This document shows positions 35,406 through 48,307 of a stretch of 64,000 nucleotides of DNA, one piece after another. The notes beneath the pieces are model-generated. The model searched no databases. It saw nothing but the letters and a program-made list of their open reading frames with translations, and was not told the origin of the DNA. The position numbers and the translations under genes were made by a program. The stretch comes from Gymnothorax reevesii. Taxonomy: Eukaryota; Chordata; Actinopteri; Anguilliformes; Muraenidae. Each line of letters begins with the position of its first letter. Position 1 is the first letter of the stretch. The DNA lies in NCBI GenBank assembly GCA_029721435.1, contig CM056583.1, forward strand, positions 53,485,620-53,549,619. The letters run 5' to 3'.

Positions 35406-35690
35406 CTCCTTGAAGAGGGGAGGAGAAAGGTAAAAAAAAAAGGAAGAAAGAATTAAGAAGAACCGGAAGTCGTGGGTTTCACCCCCCTGCTGATGTATAC
35501 ATATCACATTTACAGAGCATCACCTCTTATTAAGAAGCTTGATTGACATTGGGATGAAGGTGAATTTATACCTGTCTATCTTGCAGTAACCTGTACCTGT
35601 ACCTTCTGCCTGATGGCATTAACACATACTCTGCATAAAGGATGTGGCTGGAGGCGCCGGACACTTTAAGGTCCTGCTTCCCCACTGTCT

Positions 35691-37011
35691 CTACATACTG
35701 TATATCTCCTGAAGAGAAGATGGGGGCTGCATGCTTATTATTTTACCATCCCTCTTAACTAGATTTTGAAGTTGTGATTTTAATTTGACGGAAAGGTTAC
35801 CAAACCAAGTATTGATGCCAAAACGTATTATTGATTCAATGACTGCTCCATAGAACAACAACATGATATGTTTGTCCACTCCATGGACCCTGAGCCTTCT
35901 TAAGAAGCGCAATCTTTGATTAATACGTGAGCACACAAAATCAACTTGATGAGCCAAACTTAACTGATTATCACAGTGGATTCCTAGATATTTGTATGAT
36001 GTGACCTGTTCAACCCTATCACCGCTGATTTCGACTGCACCATTGCACAGCCTCATCTAGTTCTTTTCTATACATTCCTGGATTTTTGTTCTGTTCATAA
36101 ACTCAGTACCACTGTATCGTCAGAGAACTTAATAATCTGATTGTTTGAATACCAATTCTTAAGACTATTTGTGTAAATTATAAAAAGAAGAGATGAACTT
36201 ACACAGCCCTGCGGGGCTCCTGTGCTGATCAGCAGAGCTTCAGATAGAGTTGATTTTACTCTGACCTGCTGTTGTCTTTCTATTAAAAATGCACTGTACC
36301 ATCTAATTAAATAGGGATTTACTTTCATCTGTTTCAGACTGTTTAGCAGGGTCTGAGGACGTATCGTATTAAACGCTGAACTAAAATCCATGAACATTAT
36401 TCCAACGTAAGCTGTCGCACTTTCAAGACGTTTTAGAATCAAATGGGTTGTGGTGTTCAGAGTATCATCTGTGCCTCTGCCGCTGTTGTAGGCAAATTGG
36501 TAGGAGTCTAAAAGCTGCTGCACCTCCCTACGCAGGCTTTTTATCACGATGCGCTCAAATGATTTCATTACTATTGATGTTAATGCTATTGGTCTGAAAT
36601 CATTATTTTCTTTTGGACAAGATGCTTTTGCCTCAGGAATAATTACAGCCTTTGTCCAAATGTTAGGGATGGTGCCTGTATCTGGAATAGAGGACTCCAG
36701 GCAGGAGTCAGCTCGTCAGCAAATGATTTAAGAATAAAGGCTGAAATACAGTCTGGCCCACAACCTTTCTTGAGATCCAATTTTTTGAAAGTATTAGCCA
36801 CTGTAATTGGGTCAATGACAATTCTATCTACCATAGGGTCATAGGTTAGGGTCATCATCAGGGTCTTCCAATCATCACCATTCCTTATAAAATCAAGATC
36901 AAAACTTTTATAAAAATGATTAAGTTTGTTTGCTTTGTGCTGCTCGTTGAGTGCGTATATTTCCTTCCTATTGCACTTAACATCGGTAATGTCTTTCATC
37001 AAGTCCCACAT
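35691..37011 (-). pseudogene. broken LINE reverse transcriptase
   Basis: Three pieces in order on the minus strand. 37011-36643 holds the region before the palm (ITVANTFKKLDLKKGCGPDC, ILKSFADELTPAWSPLF). 36568-36095 holds the palm: FMDFSSAFNTIRP carries the first catalytic Asp, STGAPQGCVSS the primer-grip side, and IIKFSDDTVVLSL the second and third Asp (FSDD in place of the common FADD). 36056-35691 holds the thumb and connection region (YKYLGIHCDNQL, GVDKHIMLLFYGAVIES). Stops and frameshifts separate the pieces, and no endonuclease domain is present. Confidence 0.85.
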
Positions 37012-37200
37012 TTCTTCTGAGTTCCTGTTTGAGCTGCTTCTCTCACACGTCTGCTGTGTTTCTCTCCAGCTTCCCTTACTTTCCCCCGTAGTTCCCTTTG
37101 AATTAATTTCAGCTCAAGTGTGTTGTTGCTCCGAAAAGCCAGTTTCTTTCGCTTTATACAGTCTTTGATATCAGATGTAATGAATTCCTCGTTGTTAGGA

Positions 37201-40200
37201 TATAAAAAGGAGGGAAAGAAGGGTAGATAGGAGGGATAAGGGAGGAGGAAGAGGGGTTTTTGTCATGCAGCAGTGTGAGTCGGGTATAGCCAGCAACAAT
37301 CAGCAACCATCGTGAAAACAATCACACCAAACAGGCTCAGTGCATCAAAAACAGCCCTGTTTCCTCCTCAACTCTCAATAGAAAATTACAATAAAAGTCC
37401 AAATACAATATACACTTTAGGGGAAAAAAAGCATAATTAAAAAACAAAGATCTATTTTTAAGCCAAAAATGTATTTCTTAAAGCAGCTGAACATTATTAT
37501 TTCATTAATACTCTCGACAGTTTGTTCTTCTGTTTTCCTAACCCAAAGAGCTCTTGAGTCTGGGGGTAGAACGTCTGATACTGACTCAAGTGCACTATTT
37601 GTGTACTGCTCATCGTAAGTTGTTCATCAGAAGCTTGGGAACACCTCCACTTACTTCGCTTCTGAGTTCAGTCCAAGATATTCAAAATTTGAGTAATCCA
37701 CTTCAGATGTAGGTAAATTCAGATCAACATAATATCAATTGACCCATCAACAAATACTATACACTTCCTGGTTTTACGCATTTTGCCTTTGAATTACGCC
37801 ACTTTTGTCAACACCCAAATTAAACATACCTCCAGTTCTAAAGAGCGAGGAAGAATGGTGGATGATGCGGATGTGATAGTGGTGGAGGCACTGAAAGCCT
37901 GTGATTTAAGGATATTGAAACAGAGAGGAGAATCATAGCTAGTGCTGATAGGAATAATCACTTTATCACCCCAAACCGCTGAAAATAACACCGTTATTTA
38001 ACACACAGCCTATCGATTTGTGTTAGATATCGAGATGTACTATTTAGCAGCTCCAGCTCACGCAGACCCACAATCTGGGGACTGTTTTCATGCTCATATC
38101 TTACATATCACGAAAGAACTCAATAATACATTTTTTACATTGCGCTTTTCAACATATAAGGACCTAAATATTTGTATGCACATGCTGGCTTTAGTGGAAA
38201 ATGAAAATTTTTCTTGAAACATTCCTTCTTTTGACTGTTTTTTTGGGAAAAAATTGAATGCACGATATAGCCAAAAGTGTGCAAAAATATCTCTCAGCTC
38301 TACTTCAGGGAAATCTTAACGCCTGCAATGACAGTGCTTTTGACAGTATGAGGAGGGCCTGTCCCTAATTCTGCAAGAAAATGCCCTTATGCAAAGAGTA
38401 TGGTCTGCAAAATTAATTGTTAAGATCAGGGAGGAAGATCACACAGGTCTGCGCAGCACCCCGACATCGTCTCTATCAAACATCACTGGCGGAAGAGCTG
38501 GCCTCAAACCAAGCATACAGATGAGTGAGAAGGTAATCTGAATAAATGCATGGATGAACATAAAAGCATATGCTTATGCTCATTTTGCTGGTTTGATTTG
38601 GGTCCACTCGTTCCCTTAAGGGCAGAGGGGTCACTGCTAATCAATGTAGAGTAAAACAGTTTAATCACCTTTATATCCTATGATGAAGCATTCCCACCAT
38701 GATAGGATTGGTCTCTTCCAAAATGAGAAAGGCCCGAACCCCAAAGAGTCCAAGGGGTCACTGTAAGGTTTTATAGATATGATCATTACCTTAGGCACAT
38801 GCCATCACCTTCACAGTCACATGTCAAACCACCTAAACCCTTACTGAACGTTTTGGAACAGTCGGTGAGACTGCGCTTTCCATCACCATTATAATAACAC
38901 CAAATGAAGAAATATCTCTTCGAGGCAAGGTACTCCACTCACCCAGCAAAGTCTTATGAGTATATGCTTCATAACAAGGAGTACCGAAGCGAATATGACA
39001 ATAATGTGGGAGCCCAACTCCTTATCAAGACTGTTTATCTTGCATTATCACCATTAATTTGTCACCCGTAAATTATGGGCTGTAATTGCGGAACATCACT
39101 GCCCCAACTTTCATGCCTGTAATGGAATTTCCTATGATTGTCGAACACTGTGATGAGATGTTTGATAAGTAAGAACCCAGTCTACATATGTTGGGACCAA
39201 CTGACATGAACCTGGTCAAATAACTTACAATTCTAATCAGTGGTTTCACTCATTTGAGTCTGATCAATAACAGTGATCAATCAAGTACTTGTCCATACCT
39301 TCTCAGTCACGGACCTGCGAAGCTTGTCATTATGAAGCCAGGGCTCCAATTCAGTGCAACAAAATGGAACCCATCCTATGAGATAAAAATGTTCTTGCGC
39401 CTCCTAAATTGCAAGGTGTGCAATCTGGCACAAGCTCATTCATCCATCAAATTGCTGGACATTTAAGCAATCAAAGGCGTACTACAATGACCTTGATGAA
39501 AAAAAATAAGGTTACTTTGTGTTATCTTCAATTTAATAAGACATTTCAGAGCCATGAACTTTAATTAATAAACCAAATCTCAATCTTTCAGCCATAGCAC
39601 CACCAAGCAAATAATTTATCCACAATTACACGCAATGGCAGGAAAATAGCTTTCATCCAACACTCAAGGAGATACTGCACTGACTGCCAGTCTGCGATGA
39701 CCTCAGTTTTAGCATAATATTAACTGGAGCCATGCATACAGATACAGGAAAACATTTCATACAAGGGCATTATTGGGGACTCAGAAATGACATCAGACTC
39801 ATAGACACTTCCGCTGAAGTGCACACACACACAAAAATGGGTCTAGGGAGAAACCGAAGTCATACTTCATTGAAATATGACAAGAGCCTCTTCCTCATTG
39901 CCTCTGGAGACCGAGAAGCTGTCACTATTGTTTTTGGAGACAAATTGGAAAAAGTAAAAAGACACATGGAAACAAAGCCTAGGAAGATAAATAAGGAACA
40001 TAAAAAGCTGGGAAAATGAAAATAAAAATGCAAGAGATCGACATAAATTGAGGCTGCAGCCATTCCTCATCGTCAGACTTAAAGAATGGACAGCAGTATG
40101 ATGAAAAACAAGCACAAGTAAATCACAATGGGTGACGCACTATCTGCACTCCTCCGCCACATTTTCCTCTATTGAACAAAGTGCAATACATTAGTACCAT

Positions 40201-41141
40201 CATGCAACTACTCAAGGCTGGATGGACTGAAGCTATTATGCCTTAAAAGATGAGGAAAAAATAGAGCATGGACATCCCCAAGCTCTGAAAATTAATTGAA
40301 AAGGCAGCAACAGAGGTAAAAATTCCAGTTCCTGTACAAGGACTTCACTGGTTAAAGGACTGAATGATCAACATTGGTGCCGAAGAACACTGATCGTGTT
40401 GAAATACACAGTCAGGTCCCAGTATCTGAGCTGAAGCACTGTCAGCCGGTCAAGTCTCTACTGCATTATTATCTGACCTATGAGCTTGACGATACTTCCA
40501 TTTAAAGTCAACCTTTAAGTGCCTGGGATTTTGCTCATATAAAAGCAAGTCTGATTAATTTTGTCTTTGAGCCAATAAGGTAGGGATCCTCAAGTTGAAA
40601 ACCAGTCCAGGTTTTCTTCTATCCTACGACTGGCCAGACTGTCTATACACCTGACTCCCAGGTAAACGGAGGGTGGTACACCAGCAGTCCTCAAACCTTG
40701 AGAACTTGGGGATGAGAGCTATAAAGAATTAGACTCAAAATTGAGCCAACTTTGTCACAGGTTTCATGTGGTTATCAAGTGTTTGACGTGCTGTCCTGCG
40801 CCTTTAAACATACCAGCCATGCATGTCATGTGATGTGCATTTCAATGCCTAAATCTTCTTGACAGAGGACTGAAACAAACAAAAGCGTAAGGCATGAAGG
40901 CGAGTTTGAGCTTAAACTGTTTTGTAGTCAACAATTTCATTTGTGAACTGAATAAGAAAAAGTTGCAAAATCTTTGGACAACGAGAGCATGAGTTGGGCC
41001 ATGCCCAAACTCAGTATAGTATGTTCCAAATAAATTGCTAACAGGCTGTCAAAGCCTCCATACTAGTTTCCAATGGCAGGATGGATGTGTCGAATGATAT
41101 CCCCTATTGTAGTGAAGATCCCCTGATTCTCGTAGATTATC
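37201..41141. other. edil3 intron, no gene recognised
   Basis: About 3.9 kb of AT-rich intronic sequence. The open frame at 39732-40019 encodes a Lys-rich peptide without a recognisable motif. 40565-40720 has words reminiscent of a fish SINE or hAT-type repeat (GATCCTCAAGTTGAAAACCA) but is too diverged to name. Confidence 0.4.
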
Positions 41142-42773
41142 TAGTGTGGGCTCAAAAATTACTGGCACCCCAGACTGGCAATGCACAAACAGTACTCTGT
41201 AAAACTCTAAAAAATATATTAATAGAGAAACTCTAAACACTGAGTTAATACTGTACGAATAAATACTGTATGTTATTATGTTATGTTCCAATGTAACGAA
41301 CCAAAATCATTTACTGACTTCATTAAAAATCAATTTCCTCCATACCAAGGTTTCACAATAAATGGCACCCTTTAAGACAATTGTAAATAACATCTACCAA
41401 AATTAAACCAGGAATTAAATTCCACTTATTTAAGTTTTACCCAAGTGTTAAAGAACTATATTGAGTCATTACATCACTTCCTGTTTCACTATGGTATAAA
41501 AACATATATGCACATATAACACATATGCACTATCCCTTTATTATCCAACACCATAAAAGAAACAAAACCACGTTCTAAAGAGGCAGATGGTCAAAGACCT
41601 TCATAAATCTGGTAATGGCTACAAAAAGATTCATTAACGATTGAGTATGCCACTCAGCACTGTCTGGGCAATTGTTAATTATTCCAAAGGTATGGAAAAC
41701 CTCTAGGGTAGAGCATGCAACCACATTTCGCTCACCAGGATACTGAGGAGGATGGTGAGAGAAGCAACAAAATCCCCCAGAATCACTGTGAAGGAATGGC
41801 AGGCCTTGGTAATATCTTGGGGTCACCAGGTTTCAAAAAGCACCACCAGGTCCCGCCTCCACAACCACAGACTCTTTGGAAGGGCTGCCAGAACAAAGCC
41901 TTTTCTTACTAGAGGACACAGAAGCAAGCGCTTGGAGTTTGGCAAACGTTATTTAAATTGTGACTGGAACAAAGTTCTTTGGTGAGATGAAATTGCACTT
42001 TTCTGTCAGATACAGCACCAGCATGTTTGGTGTTGATAAAGAGATGTATGCAAGGAGAAGCCTATCATAGTCACAGCAAAATATGATGGTGGGTCAGACA
42101 TGTTTTAGGGCTGTTTTAATTCAAGAGGTCCAGGGGCACTAAGTAAGTTTAATGGCATAATGAATTTCACCAAGTATCAAGAAATATTGGCTGACGTTCT
42201 GGTTGCCTACGCCAGACAGCTGGGACGTGACTGTAGGTGGAGTCTCCAACAAGACAATGACCCAAAGCATACCTCAGGATCCACACAGAAATGGTTTTGT
42301 GGCAACAAAATCAACGTTCTGCAATGTCGATTTCAGTCGCCAGACCTCAATCCAATTGAAAACCTGCGAGCGGAGTTGAAGAGGGCAGTTGATAAATGCA
42401 AACCCAAGAATGTGAAGGATCTTGAAAGGATCTGCTTAGAGGGATGGTCCAAAATCCCCCCAGATGTGTGCCTTAACCTTCTCAAAAATTACAGGATAAG
42501 ACTCTATGCTGTTATACTCGCCAGAAGTGGTTGCACTAAGTACTAAATGAAAGCTACCAATAATTTTGAAAACTTGATTTTGTTTTTTGGAAATTTATTT
42601 TGTATTAAATGATTGTTAAGATTTTGGTTGTTTCCATGGTAAGATTGATAAAGTAAAGTATTTCACTCATGTTGGGAAACTCAATTTCTCTATAATCATA
42701 TTGTTTATATTTTTTTGTATTATTTGTGCATTGCCAGTCAGGAGTGCCCACAGTAATTTTGAAGCCCACTGTA
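41142..42773 (+). mobile_element. Tc1-like transposon, copy 2, nearly full length
   Basis: 1,632 bp with both inverted ends: TAGTGTGGGCTCAAAAATTA at the left and, on the minus strand, TACAGTGGGCTTCAAAATTA at the right. Same family as 11114-12585. The transposase lies on the plus strand and is degraded. Confidence 0.87.
41550..42546 (+). pseudogene. broken Tc1-like transposase
   Basis: The N-terminal half is interrupted (KEADGQRPS-like reading of the helix-turn-helix region, then a stop). The C-terminal half is an open 128-codon stretch from 42160 with LQQDNDPKHTSGSTQKWF (second catalytic Asp) and [17 protein letters not shown] (third acidic residue, Glu). It ends at a normal Tc1 C-terminus at 42544-42546. 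Upstream frameshifts remove the first catalytic Asp from the frame, so it is non-functional. Confidence 0.85.
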
Positions 42774-45116
42774 TTATACTGTGATCAGACCCAAAATTGC
42801 TCTGCCTTTCCTCTGGGCCAATGCTTTAAAGTTTTACAACCTGAAAAGTATTCAAAATCCAACAAAAATATGTGTAATGTAATTTATGCATAACTATGAA
42901 TTCTACATTATCTGCAAAATCCACAATTTTAAGTACATTATATTTCTAGACAATTTTCCACCCCAATTTTTATAAATATTTAAGAATAATTTATTTTATT
43001 GACCTGTACTTGTGTAGGTAGCATGGGTCGTAGGAAGCATCTTTAGTTTATTTGCAGTATTTTCAGGACTCTTGATAAAAGGCACATTTTTCGTAGCCAT
43101 GAAATGCTTCGACTTCCCCATTTGCCTGTCTCTACAAGAATTGCTCCAGAGATTTAATTCCTGATGCCATTCTCAATGGCTGATGAGGTAGTAATTAATT
43201 GCCATGAACTCCAAAATGGGTGTAACTGCCGAGCACAGAGGAAAACAATGAACCAATTCGGAAATGTTATTCAGGAATGCATAAAAATCTGATTGGTTCC
43301 AGTCAGTGGGCCCTCTAAAGCACAGAGCAGCCCCAGCCAGCCTCTGCCTCAGCCACGAAAAGGGTGTATCTGTGCCGACTCTCGAATCAACTAACTGAAC
43401 ATTTCGACCATGTCCAGGAAGCTATCTGCCTGTGGTGGGGGAGTTACCATGGACAAAGAGCAACCACTTAGCCATGAAGGTGATGACAACTGGCTAGACT
43501 AGTTCAAGCCTTCAGACAAGATGCAGAGCAGGAATCATGCGTTTTCACTTTTCTTGAATGGCAGTGTTTTAAAATATTCAATGTTCAACCACGTTTCCTA
43601 AGCCTGTGTGTGATGGCTGTGAAATTGGCTGAATGATTAACCATTCAGCCTTCAGGAAAATGCCTAGAACTGGGACAGTTTTCAACAGCCTGAAAATCCA
43701 TCTTATTGCTCTCCAAACCCCAGGCAACAAACCAGGAATCAAAGTCAAAGTTAACCCAGAGCTGCATCCCTTGTAACACTCTGGAGTGATTATCATAGGA
43801 CATTCAGAGGAAACAGTGTTCATTAGAGGTTAAGCTGAAAACATCACGGTCCTTGCAGGCAAACCCCACTCATCCCAAGACGTGAAAGCCACTTAATTAA
43901 CCCCATAGGCATCACCTTGGCGCGTCGCTAAATTTGAATCAACTGTGTTAATTCAGAGTGGATATGGGCCACCCCTGCCCACTCTTACACTGGTGCAGTC
44001 CGTGCAGCAGCCTCTGTGCCTCCAAGGGGCCCACATCTGTGAACAGGAATCAGTTCCTCAAACTTGGAGCTCATAATTCTGATGGCAGTTTTTGTGTGAC
44101 AATTGTTCTTTCTTCCAATTTTCCTGCCAGCCCTTCATAAATTTCCTCTAATTGCATTGTTTGAGTTGATTTTATAGCATTTGCTTCGTTGTATCCTCTG
44201 GGGAAATATTCTTATTGTCCCCCCCCCCCAACACACACACACAAATCTGAAGGCTCTTTTACTGATTTAAAAAAAAAAAAAAACAACAGTAGAATTAGCT
44301 ATCAATTCAAAGTGTTTATAAATAAATGAATATTTATATGTTTAAAAATTAATTCATTCTGCAAACTCATTTAACATACAGCTTTCACAAGTTTGTGTGA
44401 GACGTTTCCTGGAGCCTTGCAAAAGTTGTCCTTTCCATAACCCAGCTGTATCTGCCTTTACTCTCACCCCAGCAAGCCTGTAGAAGCCTTCCAGCACTCG
44501 GAGATTGAGATTGCCGAGTAGAAAATTACACTCAGTATGCAGTGGCCCGTGTCCAAAGATCATCTTGAGCTCAGAAATTATAAACTCTTCAAGCGCAGTG
44601 TTCTCTGGCTGGAGATGGGAGAATTTCTGAAGCATGCCATGCAGAAATGATTAAATAAATTTCATTGGAAAGCTTCACTTTGCACTGACATGCCATTCAA
44701 AAATGTGATGACCGTATAAATGTTTTACCAGCCCTTTTATTTATCTGCCAATAGAAGGAGGAGTTCACTTCCTGGATTCAAATAAAAACACAATTTTAGT
44801 TTTGATAGATGTTTTCAATTTACAGCATATGCCACCAATTGTAGTCAGAAGATTGCAAATCCATCAAAAACCAAACAAAATTAGTTCTGTCAGCCTATTC
44901 AAATTTATACCAATAATTGCAGTATTAACAAATAGTCATAATTACAGTTTAGTGTCCAGTCACTGATCCTGACACACCTTGTGACCAACTTAGCTTGAAA
45001 AGAAGAGAGCAGGGAGTGCAAGTACATCCCTCAAACTAGCATGGCAACAGCCCGCCCCAAAACCCGCATAACTACAGAGAGACCTAGATGCTGAACACTA
45101 ATCTTTCCGAACCTCT
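42774..45116. other. edil3 intron; possible conserved non-coding stretches
   Basis: No gene recognised. 43080-43300 and 44380-44640 are higher-complexity blocks with TAATTAATT, TTTAATT and ATGATTAAAT cores and no repeat character; they could be regulatory, but this is based on appearance only. A poly(C)/CA tract lies at 44220-44245 and a poly(A) tract at 44269-44283. Confidence 0.35.
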
Positions 45117-45325
45117 CAATGTGTGGCCAAGGCACCAGCCGCAGTGAGGCCATTCCATGGAAGAATACACCCCTTTGTGAGCTAACCAATGTGTGCGAAG
45201 GTAGTAGCCACAGCGAGGCCAGTGCAGACAGCCATATAATGTCTAGGGAAAATATCAATGAGTGGCCAAGATAGTAGTCATCGTCTCCATGCTGGAAAAT
45301 ACAAGCGAGTGAAGTAATCAATTAT
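45117..45325. repeat. degenerate tandem repeat, about 70-bp period, 3 units
   Basis: Starts at 45117, 45187 and 45256, each with CAATG(T/A)GTG followed about 10 bp later by a TAGTAGCCAC-like word and, in the first two, AGCGAGGCCA-like sequence. The third unit is more diverged. Confidence 0.55.
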
Positions 45326-45724
45326 TGGCTTAAGCCACCAGCCTATGTGAATCCGATGAAATGGGAAGCACCTCAACCTTCCAACGAGCTAAACCACGTA
45401 ATGATGCTCCTGACGGGAACCTAACATGCCCAGCGATCCACTTGAAGCAGCAGCAGCCAGATATAACTTGTGCATCATGTGAATTTAATGAAATATTGCA
45501 GATTTACATGGCACAGGACTCATGAGCCTAAAAGCAGACAATATTTCTTGGTTCCAAAAGCAATGTAGCATTTATAAGTTCTGAACGACCCAAAAGACAC
45601 AGATTCTAGCACAACTATATATTCAGTGTTTCCCCTACATTCATTCAGCAGTGGCGCAGAGAGAAAGACAGAGAGAAAGAGACAGACAGACTAACCACCT
45701 ACACTCTGCCAGACTGCCACTCTA

Positions 45725-45763
<39 letters not shown>

Positions 45764-46823
45764 CACGTGCACGCGTGTGTGTGTGTGTGTGTGTGTGTGT
45801 GTAAGTGAGAGAGAGAGAGAGAGTGTGCATTTGAACAAGCACACTTTGCATTTTCTCTGCGGACATGCAGTCTAGTTGGATATTGTAAGTGCAATATCTC
45901 AAAAAGATATAGACAGATGACGGAGGGAACACAGGGCTGGGGTACATATACACACTCCCGCATAACAAGTACAACTCAACTCGAAATACTATGGGCAAGT
46001 GAAACTTAAGTTAAAAAAAAATTTGGATGGGTTCACATCTACGGCAGTCTGGGATGATGAGTTTTGAACCAGGCGTTTTGTCACACAATTGCTTGAGGGA
46101 GATTTGCAACACTGCATTGTTCCTAACTATTATGAGAATTGTTATTAGAGCTTGCCTGAAAATCACCACAGTGCTGCTTCAGCACTGGAGCCCTGTGCCA
46201 CAAATAAAAAGATACTATGCCCAAATATACAAATATGTAGTACAGTCAAATCTCCTAACCATTAGCAATGACCTATAAATCACTACGGAGAAGACAGACA
46301 TGTTAGACCCATGAGCATCAACACAGCAAAAGCTGAAAAAAGCCAGCGTGCGCAACACACATTATCCCTCTTGCTATTAAGCAGTTACAGTACTTATAAA
46401 GCAAGCCCAGTCTCCTCACGAAACATTGTCTATTGATGCTACCAGACCAAGCATCGATATACAACGCAAAAGGATGCTTTTGGTAACCTTATTTGAAGCC
46501 AGTTTAAAACAAACCTCACCCCCCACCCTTAACCCTTCACCCAAACCCTAACCCCAAGCATCAAATAAAGACGCCAAAAGCGTCACTATATGACAAGTCA
46601 GGATGAGAATGTGTTGGTATGAGTAGTGACAAAAAATACTTTGTCAGCGTCACACAGGTAGAAACAGATTTTTCAAATTAGTAACAGTTTGAGACCTATC
46701 CTCCTCTGGACTTTAAGCAAAAATGACATTGGATAGAAAAGTGTTGTAAAGCCTTCTTATTCCATTTGAGAAGCCATCATTGTTTCTCATATTCCAATCT
46801 TCAACCCAATAATACAACCTATT
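45326..46823. other. edil3 intron with a microsatellite
   Basis: No gene recognised apart from the microsatellite at 45725-45825. 46440-46600 has words seen in dispersed fish repeats (ACGCAAAAGGATGCTTTT, GACGCCAAAAGCGTC) but no boundaries. Confidence 0.4.
45725..45825. repeat. (GT)n with (GA)n tail microsatellite
   Basis: Long GT runs with a short GCACGTGCACGC interruption, ending in GAGAGAGAGAGAG. Minus-strand open frames here encode only His-Thr repeats. Confidence 0.95.
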
Positions 46824-46827
46824 TTAA

Positions 46828-47183
46828 CCTCTTAAACTCCAGGGTCCCCCAATTGGGGGACCCTGAGACTCACCGCAGCAAAATACCTACAATGCCGCGC
46901 TAATTAAGTAGCAATATAGTCATATTATACACCAAATGAAACAGGAGAGCCTCTGCTACAAGCACATATAAGTCATTTTTACATACACTAAGCACAACTC
47001 AAACGCCAAGCATATTAATGTTCAAATATCAAAATCCGAGTAGCGTCAGAAAATCAACCCTCTCTCCACATTTCCATGTCTCCCTCTCTGATACTTCATG
47101 CTACACAAACAGAGATATACTTTATTCATTTTGGGTATGTCATTTTCAAACAGAAACCTAAAAAAGAGGCTGGGGCTTAAGAG
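46828..47183. mobile_element. 356-bp piggyBac-like MITE with TTAA duplication
   Basis: Inverted ends CCTCTTAAACTCC and CCTCTTAAGCCCC, with TTAA on both sides (46824-46827, 47184-47187). Just inside the left end is a 22-bp perfect palindrome centred on AATT (46842-46863). No coding capacity. Confidence 0.8.
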
Positions 47184-47392
47184 GTTAAAGTGTTGTATAA
47201 CTCCCAGGGTGCAGTTTGCCCATGTAGTTTGTAGAATGTCCAGGTGAACATTTCTGATTTTTCTTGGCAAAGATAAATTAACAAATATAATATACACTAC
47301 TCTACTTGGCCAATCCCAAAAATTAAATTTCACTTTTTTTCAAAACATTTATAACTAGAATGGTTTTTACACGTAAAAACAGATGTCTCCCC

Positions 47393-47562
47393 CTTCCCGT
47401 AATTTCCTTACATGTTATGGGGAGACACTATATCAAATTTGGTGAGAATCGGTCGAACAGTTTCAGAGTTATGCTCCGGAAACAAATGGGAACGCCAACG
47501 CCGACGCCAACAGGAATTCAGGCAAAAACAATATGTCTCCCCCCCCGGAAGGAGTAGACATA
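47393..47562. mobile_element. 170-bp MITE with GTCTCCCCC-type ends
   Basis: Ends are inverted: ATGTCTCCCCCTTCC at the left and the complement of ATGTCTACTCCTTCC at the right. The core contains CAAATTTGGTGAGAATCGGT followed by a GAGTTAT word. A related core is found in the element at 61836-62094. Superfamily unknown. Confidence 0.6.
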
Positions 47563-48307
47563 ATGACTATCGTGTTAATGGTGGGACTCGAAACCTGGCC
47601 TTTCACTTGTCTAAATATTCCAGAGACTAACATGAAACAAGATGTCTAAACCAAAATCAGCCCTAGCAAAGGGTAACTTTATTTTGAAGATAAAAGTTTG
47701 AGAAAGAATGTTTTTATTTATAACCTACCATGAGGGTCTTTGGTTTACTGCCACTAGTTGTGGATAATTGAGTTACCGGCTGGGCCACACCACAGCTCAT
47801 GTATGAGTGTGCATGCATTCAGTGGAGTGTGGAATTACTCTCTCTCTTTCACTACAGACTGCATTCGCACTGTTAAAACAGCATCTTTGCTTAGCATCTT
47901 TCCTTAATGATCAACAGAAATCTTTGCTTACTGGCATCAGTGTGCTACTGTACTGTAAATTACACCCACAAAACACTGTTACTTGACAAAATACATCAAG
48001 TCTAGCTCTGTCACCTGCAATAAAGTATAAGTACATTCATGTCCCCGCAAACTAAATGTTTTGTCTTCATCGCTACCATTGCTTTGAACTGGCGCCAGCT
48101 CTTTGTTGCCTATACCTTCAGCATACACTAAAATATGTACCTGTAAATGGCGAGGTCTGCTGAATGCCTGGATCTAATGTTCATGCAGAACACAGATTTG
48201 TAGCATCACCCGGACATATACAGTAGCGTTAATGCTAAATGATACAATGGCAGCCTCTACCAGACAAATACTGAATCTATGGCCATCAATAATATTACAT
48301 GCCCTAC
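47563..48307. other. edil3 intron, no feature recognised
   Basis: Intronic sequence up to the splice donor of the exon at 48308. Confidence 0.45.

Larger units (their letters stand above)
34503..37200 (-). mobile_element. L2/Rex1-like LINE, 5'-truncated, interrupted by a solo LTR
   Basis: The minus strand carries reverse transcriptase sequence from about 37190 down to 35690, then a 3' UTR with a CA-rich stretch, ending near 34503 with GGTAGACAATAAAGGCTAAC, a typical fish LINE tail. The element is split by the LTR at 35018-35400; the sequences on either side (ending CCCTG and starting CTCCTTGAAG) rejoin cleanly when it is removed. Confidence 0.8.

Noticed and set aside
44354..44635. 93-codon minus-strand open frame
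   Set aside because: No motif or splice context; it lies in a non-repetitive intronic block that could equally be non-coding.
45691..45998. His/Thr-rich minus-strand open frames
   Set aside because: They translate a GT/GA microsatellite.
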